A stretch of DNA of 8,400 bases from Methanocorpusculaceae archaeon UBA425 (GCA_002506085.1 DAWV01000004.1:6453-14852); one strand, 5' to 3'; shown: positions 1-6,375, numbered from the stretch's first letter. A program made the numbers and translations. Notes: a model not told the origin generated them from the sequence alone.

Positions 1-90
1 TACGGCCATCAAAAAAGAATCCAGTACACGAACTCGACGTACAACCAAAGAATCCCGTTTGAGCAAATCTGATTCTGTTCACCGGGAGAA

Positions 91-135
91 GGGGGGCGCA
101 ATACGACGACGGACGTACTCGAAGGCTTCGCCCCC
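91..135 (-). repeat. 45-bp dispersed repeat, copy 1
   Basis: Read on the minus strand, this segment matches 6283-6327 on the plus strand at 40 of 45 positions, counted by eye. The first 21 bases are identical and include the small palindrome CGAAG-G-CTTCG (120-130). A shorter third piece (17 of 18 bases) is at 6467-6484. No coding function is apparent. It is one building block of the intergenic repeat clusters. Confidence 0.75.
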
Positions 136-190
136 AGGCTTGCGTAAGGGGTGAGGAGGAAAACGGAACCCCTTTCCGCAGCACATCCGC

Positions 191-200
191 AAAAAAAAAA
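191..200 (-). terminator. Oligo-T tract, candidate archaeal terminator of the operon
   Basis: Ten consecutive A on the plus strand give ten T on the minus strand, about 100 bases beyond the DUF2070 stop codon. Archaeal transcription commonly ends at T-rich tracts without needing a hairpin. Stem-loops at 250-266 and 275-295 lie between the stop and this tract. The assignment rests on position and composition only. Confidence 0.5.
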
Positions 201-240
201 TCTATCGACTTCATTGGATGAGACCGCCCCTTCGTCTCAC

Positions 241-295
241 CCCGCAGTCGCAAATCAAAGATTTGCTCCGCTAAGACCGGTCCTATGGACCGGTC
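241..295 (-). repeat. Composite stem-loop repeat, copy 1
   Basis: Read on the minus strand, this holds stem-loop 1 (275-295; arms GACCGGTCC/GGACCGGTC, 9 bp, 3-base loop), the spacer TTAGC, then stem-loop 2 (250-266; arms GCAAATC/GATTTGC, 7 bp, 3-base loop). The 14 bases at 241-254 match 4153-4166 in reverse orientation. The repeat starts 7 bases past the DUF2070 stop and would lie in that transcript's 3' end. The same order recurs at 4002-4049 and 6376-6421. Confidence 0.8.
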
Positions 296-301
296 CGCAC
301 C

Positions 302-2032
302 TCACAGCACCATCATACACACGACAAGAATCAGCAAAAACGCCACCATAAGCAGCAGAACCGCAAACGGCATAAGATTCGTCACAATCGCATTCACCGT
401 AGACGTCAGCTGCACAATACGTGAAGGTCCGAACACCTCCACCTCCTCACAGATACCCATCGCCGCTCCCCCCTCAGCCGGCGACAAATCCTCAATCGCC
501 TTCAGCACTGCCTCCGTCACATACGGCAGAATCTCATCCGGCTTAACCGCATCCCCGATCGGATTCCTCCCCGAAACCGAATTCACCACATGGCAGTCAG
601 TCGTCAGAATCTCTGCCTCATCCAGCCCCAGCCCCAGAATCGTATTCCTGAAAATATCCCTGGTCCCTCCCTGAACATTATTCCCGTCAAACAAAACATA
701 CGCCGTCTTCACCCCTGCCACATCCGTCACCATCGCAATAATACCCATATCGCCAAACCCTTCCGCCCGTCCAAAAGGCGGAATCACCTGTGCCGCACCC
801 ACTGAAAACGGCAGCATCTCCGCATCAAGAAGATCATTCATCGCCTGATCCGCGCCCGAAATAAACTCATTCCCCGTCTTCGTCGACGCATAAATAATCT
901 TCGTCACATCCGTCATACAATTATGAGCATCCACAAACCCCACATTCTTATAACGACCCATACTCTCCCCCATCACAATCCTCCCGATCGAATAATCCAT
1001 ATCCTCCGTCATCTCCGGCGCACGGGTCGTCACCATCAGCAGAGCATCCCCGAACCTCTGGGACAGAATCGAAACCGTACCGCTCCTCGAACGCACCGGA
1101 CGGCTCGCCGTCGTCTGATACCTCACCTTATCCAGACTGCCGCGAATCGCCTTTGTGATATTCACCGTCTCCTTATTCGAAATCAGATTCAGATCATGAC
1201 TTGCGCAGCCGTGAGACACAAGAACCATCGCCTCATCAAGAAAATCATCATGCAGAATCTTCGGGAAATTACTCCCTCCGACCTCCGCCATCGGACCCGG
1301 ATGAAGATTCGGCACAACAAACCAGACATCCTTCTTCCCCTCGCGTCTGAAGAAAAACGTCGTTTCCGGAATCGAAACATACTCGCTGATATGATGGAAA
1401 TAATCCTCAAGATCATTCGACCCGTTCGTCAGATGACCAAGGAACGCATTCACAAACTCCATAGCCCCGACACCGCTCAGCCGTTTCATCGGCAGATCGA
1501 ACAACTCCAGAAACACAACGACACAGAGACTGAAGACACAAATCGAAACAACCGCCGGAATAATAAACCCTGTCCCGAAGAACCAGACACCCGTAACAAA
1601 ACCGGCGAACGTCTGAATCACCGCGGGCGCATACATTCTCGTATACCGGAAATCCGCAACTGCCGCCAGAACAACCAGCCGGATTGAGAGAATAAACCCG
1701 ATACTGAATACATACGCAAATGCAGGTTCAAACCAGATAGCGAGAATCATCCAGAACAACATGAATATTTCAGAGGCAAGAGCCAGTAATCCCGAGCGGT
1801 TCCAGGTAAACTCCTGACGTGCAAAAGCACTCACCAGCGGTTTTGTCAGAACAAGCGCCGCAACACCCGGAATCGAAACGGCAAGACCCATCCAGCTCAA
1901 TTCACCCGTAAGGAGGAAGATAATCCCGTCAACGGCAAAGCCGAGCAGGATTATTACAATAAGAGACTGCCACCATTTCGGGGCATCGAACATATACTTC
2001 GTTAATGACTCGGTTTTTATTTCGCGTATCAT
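302..2032 (-). CDS. DUF2070 family membrane protein
   Basis: This 576-residue protein matches the archaeal DUF2070 family in overall design; its function is unknown. About six hydrophobic segments lie in the N-terminal third (roughly residues 22-41, 47-66, 82-100, 104-126, 136-157 and 158-179). A large soluble domain follows (about 190-545), then a final membrane segment (about 553-575). The soluble domain carries His/Asp clusters that look like metal ligands: HPGP (244-247), SHG (273-275), SHD (278-280), DAHN (368-371) and DCH (479-481). A hydrolase role is only inference. The ATG lies one base after the dph6 stop, so translation is probably coupled; the upstream Shine-Dalgarno match is weak. 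From about 1680 down to 302 the third codon positions are strongly G or T, unlike the C-rich choices in the kinase gene of the same operon. Confidence 0.85.
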   Translation of the reverse strand: MIREIKTESLTKYMFDAPKWWQSLIVIILLGFAVDGIIFLLTGELSWMGLAVSIPGVAALVLTKPLVSAFARQEFTWNRSGLLALASEIFMLFWMILAIWFEPAFAYVFSIGFILSIRLVVLAAVADFRYTRMYAPAVIQTFAGFVTGVWFFGTGFIIPAVVSICVFSLCVVVFLELFDLPMKRLSGVGAMEFVNAFLGHLTNGSNDLEDYFHHISEYVSIPETTFFFRREGKKDVWFVVPNLHPGPMAEVGGSNFPKILHDDFLDEAMVLVSHGCASHDLNLISNKETVNITKAIRGSLDKVRYQTTASRPVRSRSGTVSILSQRFGDALLMVTTRAPEMTEDMDYSIGRIVMGESMGRYKNVGFVDAHNCMTDVTKIIYASTKTGNEFISGADQAMNDLLDAEMLPFSVGAAQVIPPFGRAEGFGDMGIIAMVTDVAGVKTAYVLFDGNNVQGGTRDIFRNTILGLGLDEAEILTTDCHVVNSVSGRNPIGDAVKPDEILPYVTEAVLKAIEDLSPAEGGAAMGICEEVEVFGPSRIVQLTSTVNAIVTNLMPFAVLLLMVAFLLILVVCMMVL

Positions 2033-2033
2033 A

Positions 2034-2690
2034 TTACCAGAACCTGTCTATTACAACTTCCCCGCGAAGCCCTTCGTATCGGTATTTCATTTCGGAATGC
2101 CTGACCGGCGATGAAAAACACGGAGCATTCAGCACAAGGGATTCATACTCCCCGCCCTCTCCGGCGAGGTGGATACGTCGGCTCTTATGAACCGAGACAA
2201 GCACATCGATGAGCTTTTCATCGATTTTCTTCCCCAGGATATTGTCTCCCAGACCGTCTGCCGCACAGACGACGATGAAGGCATCCATGCGGGACGCCAC
2301 TTCATGCATAAGGGTGAGCGGATCCATTTTCCAGAGCGGAGCATAGAGTATAAGCCCGAGCCTTTCACAGACCGCGGCAACTCTCGACCGCTGATATTCG
2401 GATTCAATCGCCCCGACGATGACTCCTTCCACTCCGAGGGGAGCGAGTCCCGCTTCCAAATCGGCGACCTCTTCCTCTTTCACGCCTTCAGACGGAATCT
2501 CCAGATACACGGCTCCGCAGCGTTCTGCCATTACCGGCACGGCTGAAAGATTTGCCGAGTGAAACATATATGAATCATGATTTTTCGGAACGACCGTTAC
2601 CAGATGGGATACCTGCATGCCGGTATCGATTGCTTTTTGTACGGCAAGAATCGAGTCTTTCCCGCCGGACGTGAGAGCAGCCCAGCTCAT
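2034..2690 (-). CDS. dph6: Diphthine-ammonia ligase (Dph6-type ATP pyrophosphatase)
   Basis: This 218-residue cytoplasmic protein has the N-type ATP pyrophosphatase P-loop SGGKDS at residues 8-13. It also has later blocks typical of archaeal Dph6: VGAIESEYQR near the middle and GEGGEYESLVLNAP towards the C-terminus. The length fits the archaeal single-domain form. In this family the enzyme uses ATP and ammonia to amidate diphthine, the last step of diphthamide formation on a histidine of elongation factor 2. The ATG at 2690 has a strong GGAGGT ribosome site five bases upstream, inside the end of the kinase gene. That gene stops one base before this start, and the next gene (DUF2070) starts one base after this stop, so all three are very likely co-transcribed. 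A related tRNA-thiolation or general PP-loop role is less likely given the C-terminal motif. Confidence 0.88.
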   Translation of the reverse strand: MSWAALTSGGKDSILAVQKAIDTGMQVSHLVTVVPKNHDSYMFHSANLSAVPVMAERCGAVYLEIPSEGVKEEEVADLEAGLAPLGVEGVIVGAIESEYQRSRVAAVCERLGLILYAPLWKMDPLTLMHEVASRMDAFIVVCAADGLGDNILGKKIDEKLIDVLVSVHKSRRIHLAGEGGEYESLVLNAPCFSSPVRHSEMKYRYEGLRGEVVIDRFW

Positions 2691-2691
2691 C

Positions 2692-3582
2692 CTAGACCTC
2701 CGGTCTGCCGAATACGGGAATATAGCGCTGCATCATTTTATCCCAGTCAGGCAGGTTTGTCTGTGTTCCGACCTTTTCGACAACAAAAGAGGACGTTACG
2801 GCGCCGATTTTCGCACAGGTGACCGGGTCGAGTCCTTTTTTCCATCCGGTGAAAAATCCGGCGCGGTATGCATCTCCGGCTCCGGTCGGGTCTTTTGCGT
2901 CGACCAGGACTGCGGGGATATGTTCGGGTCTGTTGTCGATGTAGACCGTGCTGCCGGATTTTCCGGCAGTGATTATGGCGAACGGGACATGATCAAGGAT
3001 GTCTTTTTCGCTGCATGAGAGGGTATTCCGGATGATGTTGACCTCATAATTATTGCAGATGAGCATGTCGATTTTATCCAGCAGTGTTTCGAGCTGGTCT
3101 TTTGTATAGTATTTGACGTCCTGACCCGGGTCGAGCGAGGCGAACCCGGCTTTTCCGGCGATTTTTATGTTGAACTCCGCGTCGCCGGTTGCCATATGGA
3201 CGAAATCCCGTTTCGGCGGTGTGGAACGGGCGAATGCTTCGCCGGCGCCCCATTCGAAGTAGGTTATCTGTTCGCCGGCGGGATTATTTACCATGAAGGC
3301 GGTCGAACAGTTTTTTTCGCTTTGGAAGAATGTTGTTCTGACGCCGGCTTTTTTGAGGTGCTTTTCATAATCGCTTCCGGGAAAATCCGATCCGACTGCA
3401 GAGATGAGCTCCGCATCTCCGCCGAGTCCCGCGATGCCGACCGCGATGTTTGCGGCACCTCCGCCGAAGTATATTTTACGTTCGGTTACGCGTCTCGATT
3501 CGCCGACCGGCGGATATTCGTCGACCGTGAGGATGAAGTCTACGCAGAGATGACCTGATACGGAGATCAGATCATTTTTCAT
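2692..3582 (-). CDS. PfkB-family carbohydrate or nucleoside kinase
   Basis: This soluble kinase of the ribokinase/PfkB superfamily has 296 residues from the chosen ATG. Both family signatures are present: the N-terminal glycine-rich block GGGAANIAVGIAGLGG (from residue 40) and the C-terminal block DPTGAGDAYRAGF (231-243), whose last Asp (237) is the expected catalytic base in the GAGD anion-hole motif. The family phosphorylates sugars or nucleosides with ATP. Archaeal members include nucleoside kinases, but the substrate cannot be read from the sequence. The frame stays open to a GTG at 3591, but that GTG lies inside the Shine-Dalgarno sequence AAGGTGA (3588-3594), which is five bases before the ATG at 3582; the ATG is therefore preferred. 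The start overlaps the end of the UPF0212 gene by 11 bp, and the stop is one base from dph6. Confidence 0.9.
   Translation of the reverse strand: MKNDLISVSGHLCVDFILTVDEYPPVGESRRVTERKIYFGGGAANIAVGIAGLGGDAELISAVGSDFPGSDYEKHLKKAGVRTTFFQSEKNCSTAFMVNNPAGEQITYFEWGAGEAFARSTPPKRDFVHMATGDAEFNIKIAGKAGFASLDPGQDVKYYTKDQLETLLDKIDMLICNNYEVNIIRNTLSCSEKDILDHVPFAIITAGKSGSTVYIDNRPEHIPAVLVDAKDPTGAGDAYRAGFFTGWKKGLDPVTCAKIGAVTSSFVVEKVGTQTNLPDWDKMMQRYIPVFGRPEV
2696..2701 (-). promoter_or_regulatory. Shine-Dalgarno site of dph6
   Basis: The minus strand reads GGAGGT with five bases to the ATG at 2690. It lies within the last codons of the upstream kinase gene. It fixes the dph6 start and supports coupled translation. 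Confidence 0.8.
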
Positions 3583-3940
3583 CAGATTCACCTTCAGCAG
3601 GCGTATCTATTTCTATTGAATATGTTGTGAGCGATACATCCCGGAGCGCTTTTCCGATGACGGATTTGGCGATGTGTTCCGCGTGCTCGGGATTTTCGGC
3701 ATTGAATACTTTCATCGATAAGAGAAGACCGACAAGCCCGGTTTTTGCTATGACGAGGGCGCTGTTGATTTCTCTCCCGCAATACGGGCAGGGCATGTTG
3801 AGGACATCCACATCTACAAATTTCGCCGATGGGTTCAGGCGTTTTCCCGCTTCACTTACGGCTATTCCTATTGCATCCTGGACGGTTTCGATATTTTTTA
3901 CCGTCCACCCTGCCTCAAGCGTCACTATATAATCCGACAT
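3572..3940 (-). CDS. UPF0212 (DUF555) family protein
   Basis: This 122-residue protein is recognisable as the small archaeal UPF0212/DUF555 family of unknown function. A single CPYC pair (Cys51, Cys54) could bind metal, perhaps across a dimer interface. It is followed by the characteristic stretch around residues 64-90 (VIAKTGLVGLLLSMKVFNAE and onward). The start is set at the ATG at 3940, because family proteins begin with a short M-x-x-Y-x-V-T-L segment and the alternative TTG at 3946 adds only two residues. No clear Shine-Dalgarno sequence precedes it. It is the first gene of the four-gene operon and its stop overlaps the kinase start by 11 bp, so it is probably translated in step with the kinase. 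Confidence 0.88.
   Translation of the reverse strand: MSDYIVTLEAGWTVKNIETVQDAIGIAVSEAGKRLNPSAKFVDVDVLNMPCPYCGREINSALVIAKTGLVGLLLSMKVFNAENPEHAEHIAKSVIGKALRDVSLTTYSIEIDTPAEGESDEK
3588..3594 (-). promoter_or_regulatory. Shine-Dalgarno site of the PfkB kinase gene
   Basis: The minus strand reads AAGGTGA with five bases to the ATG at 3582. The competing GTG start (3591-3589) is part of this motif, so it is unlikely to be the real start. The site lies inside the UPF0212 coding end. Confidence 0.75.
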
Positions 3941-3952
3941 TTTCAACTCTAG

Positions 3953-3963
3953 TCTATATATAT
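3953..3963 (-). promoter_or_regulatory. TATA-like element upstream of UPF0212
   Basis: The minus strand holds an alternating AT run (ATATATATA). Its centre is only about 19 bases from the ATG at 3940. That is a little closer than the roughly 25 bases usual between an archaeal TATA box and a transcription start, so a leaderless start would be needed or the real promoter lies further up. An A-rich patch at 3981-3994 on the same strand may contribute. Confidence 0.3.
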
Positions 3964-4001
3964 TGATTCCGCAGGATAATGTTTTTTTGTTTTAGGTAGC
4001 G

Positions 4002-4166
4002 GGCCGCCCCGCAAGGGGCGGCCTTAGCCAAGCAAATCTTTGATTTGCGCGTGGGCGGGCCGGTCCATATGAGCGGCCTTAGCTGAGGCGGGTTGGATGC
4101 GAAGCAGACGACCTCAGCCGAGCAAGGCTTTGCCTTGCGACCAAACCGAAGGTTTGCGACTGCGGG
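4002..4166 (+). repeat. Composite stem-loop repeat cluster, copy 2
   Basis: Six inverted repeats sit in about 160 bases. Stem-loop 1 (4002-4023) has 9-bp arms GGCCGCCCC/GGGGCGGCC and a GCAA loop. TTAGC and stem-loop 2 follow (4032-4048, GCAAATC/GATTTGC). A second stem-loop 1 with one mismatch (4058-4078) is also followed by TTAGC. A longer hairpin pairs 4082-4088 with 4112-4118 (GCTGAGG/CCTCAGC). The last two are 4122-4138 (GCAAGGC/GCCTTGC) and 4142-4156 (CAAACC/GGTTTG). Segments 4102-4118 and 4127-4158 are identical to 6352-6368 and 6428-6459. The cluster fills the gap between the ASCH gene and the UPF0212 operon. Confidence 0.85.
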
Positions 4167-4186
4167 CTGCCCCGCCAGGCTCACCA

Positions 4187-4576
4187 TCAGGAAAGAACCC
4201 TATCATCAAAATATGCGAAAGATTGCGGAGGTACGAAATTATCAATCTTCTTACGCGGATCAATCGGAGACGAAAACTCTCTTACATCTTCGATTTCTAT
4301 CGCATAGGCTTTCTCTCTCCCCTGAAAATAGGTGAAAAACGCATCCTCTTCGATCCCCGCAAACTGATACGTATCCTTCCATATTTGTGACGGAGCCTCC
4401 TCGTGAATATCCTTAATCCCAAATGTACCCACGATCATCTTCACCGGGGATGTGGCATAGATATAAACTTCATGTACTGATGAATCCCGAAAGATACACT
4501 TGCGAAACTCAAACCGTTTTTCTCCTGAGAATATGCGGGACACATATTCCGGTTTAATCGAAAGTAAGATTTTCAT
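4187..4576 (-). CDS. ASCH-domain protein (PUA-like nucleic-acid-binding fold)
   Basis: This 129-residue single-domain protein carries the ASCH signature: an N-terminal IKPEYVSRIFSG segment followed by G18-x-K20-x-x-E23-x-R25. Later come the strand-like block ATSPVKMIVG (41-50), YAIEIEDV (91-98) and a PPQSFAYF ending (116-123). ASCH is a PUA-like fold linked to RNA binding or RNA-base chemistry. The E. coli member YqfB hydrolyses N4-acetylcytidine using a Lys and a Thr in the corresponding motif. Here the Thr position is Glu23, so that activity is not supported. The frame stays open to a TTG at 4594, but the TTG overlaps the GGAG of the ribosome site, so the ATG at 4576 is chosen. The start overlaps the 3' end of the PIN-GNAT gene by 23 bp, which implies one transcript. 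The stop is followed within about 20 bases by the repeat cluster. Confidence 0.8.
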   Translation of the reverse strand: MKILLSIKPEYVSRIFSGEKRFEFRKCIFRDSSVHEVYIYATSPVKMIVGTFGIKDIHEEAPSQIWKDTYQFAGIEEDAFFTYFQGREKAYAIEIEDVREFSSPIDPRKKIDNFVPPQSFAYFDDRVLS

Positions 4577-6092
4577 CGATGACGCCTTCTCCAAGTAATT
4601 TCTGATATTTATCCTCTGTGAGATGTATGATAGATTGCGGGGGTCCGTTGAGGATTCCTTTGCTCTTCATCTCGTTTAGAGATATCCTTCTTTTAACATT
4701 GGTGTTATGCCTGAATAGGATTACGGTAAGCGGCTTTCCCATCTTCTCCACCTCCAAATAGGAATAGACCGTTCTTTTCTGGATCATATCCATGATCTTA
4801 TCAGTATCGGTTTCACCATAGTTTACCTGGTCGACTACGCCAATCGTCGATAAAGTACTTTCCCGGGACTTGTAAAATATGATAATATCGCCAGGCCTGA
4901 TCTGATGTGTCGGGGCCCTGGTAAGATATGCTTTGAGAATAGCATATCCTTCCACAATATTCTCTCCTTCGTGTTCCAGCAGTAATGACTGCCGGGAATC
5001 TACATTGAGAAACAGACGATCGTGATACTCAGGCTGGATCGGAACTATAAACTTTCTCACTTCCGGATTATCGCAGTATGAAGGATAATATAAAATATCA
5101 TCTTCGTAGGGATTTGCTGATCGGAATGCTGCTTTATTCTCCGGGCAGAGTTTCTTGAGATAAATATCCTCTTTCTTTCCAGGATATTTCTGGTCATCAT
5201 ACCCGTGCAGATAGAATCCATGTTTCGTGATCAGATTTACCAATCTGTCTGATTCAGGTTCTGTGAAATGGGTGAGATATATCTCATCATAACCATTTTT
5301 GAGTGCCCGATTTAATGCAACGCTGATGAGAGCTTCCCCAATTCTCATACCATTATATTTCACTTTCAGTGTGGCAATTTTCAATCGTCTTTTCCGTTGG
5401 AGCGGAGGTATACATGGAATCGGTTCTTCTTCATCTTTGTATATCATAATCGACCCTAGTTGATCGGTTCCGGGTAGTTTCGTGATATAACACCATCTGC
5501 CCTCACCTGCTTTTTCGGCAAACCAGCGTTCGAATTCACCAGAATAATCCTCCTTGAGCGTATCAAAGATAGGGTCGGATAATGTGACGTTATACATCTG
5601 TGTGTGCATAATCCCAAGCGGAGTAACCGGAAGACAGGCACTTGGGAAAAGAATTTTAAAATACTCCAGAGCTTCGTCAATGTTGTAGGTTGAGAGTGCC
5701 GGATCGAATTTGTCTGCTTTTTTCCGTAATTTCTTATCATTGGTAATTAGAAGAGAGGCAGCTGATTTGTATATTGCATAGAGGAGAATATTGTCGTTTT
5801 TATCGTTGAATCTTGCAGAACGATCCGGATCTATGATATCCAGGAATGGCGCATCATTCGCGAGATAAGGGTCAGGCGGATTTGCCAGCAGGGGATAGGA
5901 AGCAATCTTTGAGAGATTTATCTCCTTTACTTCATCGTTAATACATGATTGGATTTCCTGTTTGGATATCGGATGGATAATAATCTGAACATTATTACTC
6001 GAAGCAATTTGTAATATTTCGCCAATATCAGGAGGGGTTTCTGATAGTTGTTCCCGGTAAATCAGGATGTTTGTGTCAAGAATGATTCGCAT
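4554..6092 (-). CDS. PIN - GNAT - PUA-fold (EVE/ASCH-like) fusion protein
   Basis: This 512-residue soluble protein has three recognisable parts. Residues 1-145 form a PIN nuclease domain with acidic residues in the expected order: Asp6 in LDTN, Glu46 in SKQEI, Asp100 in NDNILLYA and Asp119 in LLITNDKKL. PIN domains typically cut RNA. Residues about 160-315 resemble a GNAT acetyltransferase. The acetyl-CoA motif region is LKIATLKVKYNGMRIGEALI (237-256), and a HGFYLHGYD-like ending follows (291-299). Residues about 345-475 look like a PUA-superfamily EVE or ASCH domain, with RPGDIIIFYKS (399-409) and a following GVVDQV strand. The last assignment is the least certain. Expression is probably from the TATA box at 6122-6130; there is no Shine-Dalgarno sequence, consistent with a very short leader. 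Two 60-base spot counts gave 35% and 40% G+C, against 57-60% in two operon samples, which hints at acquired DNA. The target and function are unknown. Confidence 0.78.
   Translation of the reverse strand: MRIILDTNILIYREQLSETPPDIGEILQIASSNNVQIIIHPISKQEIQSCINDEVKEINLSKIASYPLLANPPDPYLANDAPFLDIIDPDRSARFNDKNDNILLYAIYKSAASLLITNDKKLRKKADKFDPALSTYNIDEALEYFKILFPSACLPVTPLGIMHTQMYNVTLSDPIFDTLKEDYSGEFERWFAEKAGEGRWCYITKLPGTDQLGSIMIYKDEEEPIPCIPPLQRKRRLKIATLKVKYNGMRIGEALISVALNRALKNGYDEIYLTHFTEPESDRLVNLITKHGFYLHGYDDQKYPGKKEDIYLKKLCPENKAAFRSANPYEDDILYYPSYCDNPEVRKFIVPIQPEYHDRLFLNVDSRQSLLLEHEGENIVEGYAILKAYLTRAPTHQIRPGDIIIFYKSRESTLSTIGVVDQVNYGETDTDKIMDMIQKRTVYSYLEVEKMGKPLTVILFRHNTNVKRRISLNEMKSKGILNGPPQSIIHLTEDKYQKLLGEGVIDENLTFD
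4585..4592 (-). promoter_or_regulatory. Shine-Dalgarno site of the ASCH gene
   Basis: The minus strand reads GGAGAAGG, ending eight bases before the ATG at 4576. It lies inside the 3' end of the upstream gene. Its GGAG overlaps the possible TTG start at 4594, which argues against that start. Confidence 0.6.
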
Positions 6093-6121
6093 ATTTACAA
6101 TTCTTATTTATTCTCGCAGGG

Positions 6122-6130
6122 ATATTTATA
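6122..6130 (-). promoter_or_regulatory. TATA box of the PIN-GNAT/ASCH unit
   Basis: The minus strand reads TATAAATAT, centred about 34 bases upstream of the ATG at 6092. With the usual archaeal spacing, transcription would start near 6101, leaving a leader of about 9 bases. This fits the lack of a ribosome site. No clear operator is seen. Confidence 0.55.
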
Positions 6131-6211
6131 CCCCAAACCGCGCGATGCGATAATGCCCCAAAGCTGGGCAAAAATGCTGCTCTCTCTCAGTGAGATAGGT
6201 TACGAAAAATG

Positions 6212-6221
6212 AAAAAAAAAA
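6212..6221 (-). terminator. Oligo-T tract upstream of the PIN-GNAT promoter
   Basis: Ten A on the plus strand give ten T on the minus strand, so this could stop transcripts running in from the adhesin side before they reach the PIN-GNAT unit. It is similar in length to the tract at 191-200. The role is inferred only. Confidence 0.35.
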
Positions 6222-6282
6222 TTGATTCGGAGGAAGAATTGAAGACCCGGGTCGGAGAGCAAATCATTGATTTGTGAACCCA

Positions 6283-6327
6283 GGGGGCGAAGCCTTCGAG
6301 TACACCCGCCGTCGTTTTGTGCCCCCC
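6283..6327 (+). repeat. 45-bp dispersed repeat, copy 2
   Basis: This matches 91-135 in inverted orientation at 40 of 45 positions; the first 21 bases are identical. A truncated third piece lies at 6467-6484 (17 of 18 bases). Confidence 0.75.
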
Positions 6328-6375
6328 TTTATATGGCGGGGTGGACGCTGAAAGCAGACGACCTCAGCGGAGGCG

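Larger units (their letters stand above)
1..301. other. Gene-free region with palindromic repeat modules
   Basis: No convincing gene is seen here. The stretch lies downstream of the DUF2070 gene, which ends at 302 on the minus strand. It contains a 45-bp module (91-135), a run of ten A (191-200, oligo-T on the transcribed minus strand), a 6-bp inverted repeat TGAGAC/GTCTCA (219-224 with 234-239), and a composite stem-loop repeat (250-295). Positions 61-74 resemble a decayed half of the CAAATC/GATTTG module. A short open frame at 151-351 is explained by the repeats and is not called as a gene. Confidence 0.7.

Noticed and set aside
151..351. Short open frame with residues similar to a frame at 3954-4187 on the other strand (shared PAVAN-RF and LRP-WTGP patterns)
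   Set aside because: The similarity follows from the shared DNA repeats in equivalent frames. The frames overlap neighbouring gene ends and lack ribosome sites, so no protein is claimed.
923..1687. A 254-codon open frame on the plus strand, opposite the DUF2070 gene
   Set aside because: Its product is very rich in His, Arg, Asn and Pro with no domain pattern. It is explained by the A/C-rich plus strand opposite a clear family member.
4032..4156. Possible tRNA or known small RNA in the hairpin cluster
   Set aside because: The hairpins are short and serial, with no cloverleaf, T-loop or CCA-type features. They are better described as repeat modules.
4187..4576. Assignment of the ASCH protein as an N4-acetylcytidine amidohydrolase (YqfB-type), which would pair neatly with the GNAT domain
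   Set aside because: The catalytic Thr of the GxKxxTxR motif is replaced by Glu23, so the activity cannot be claimed from sequence.
6155..6169. GCCC/GGGC inverted repeat upstream of the PIN-GNAT promoter as an operator or terminator
   Set aside because: The stem is only four base pairs, which is too weak and likely by chance.
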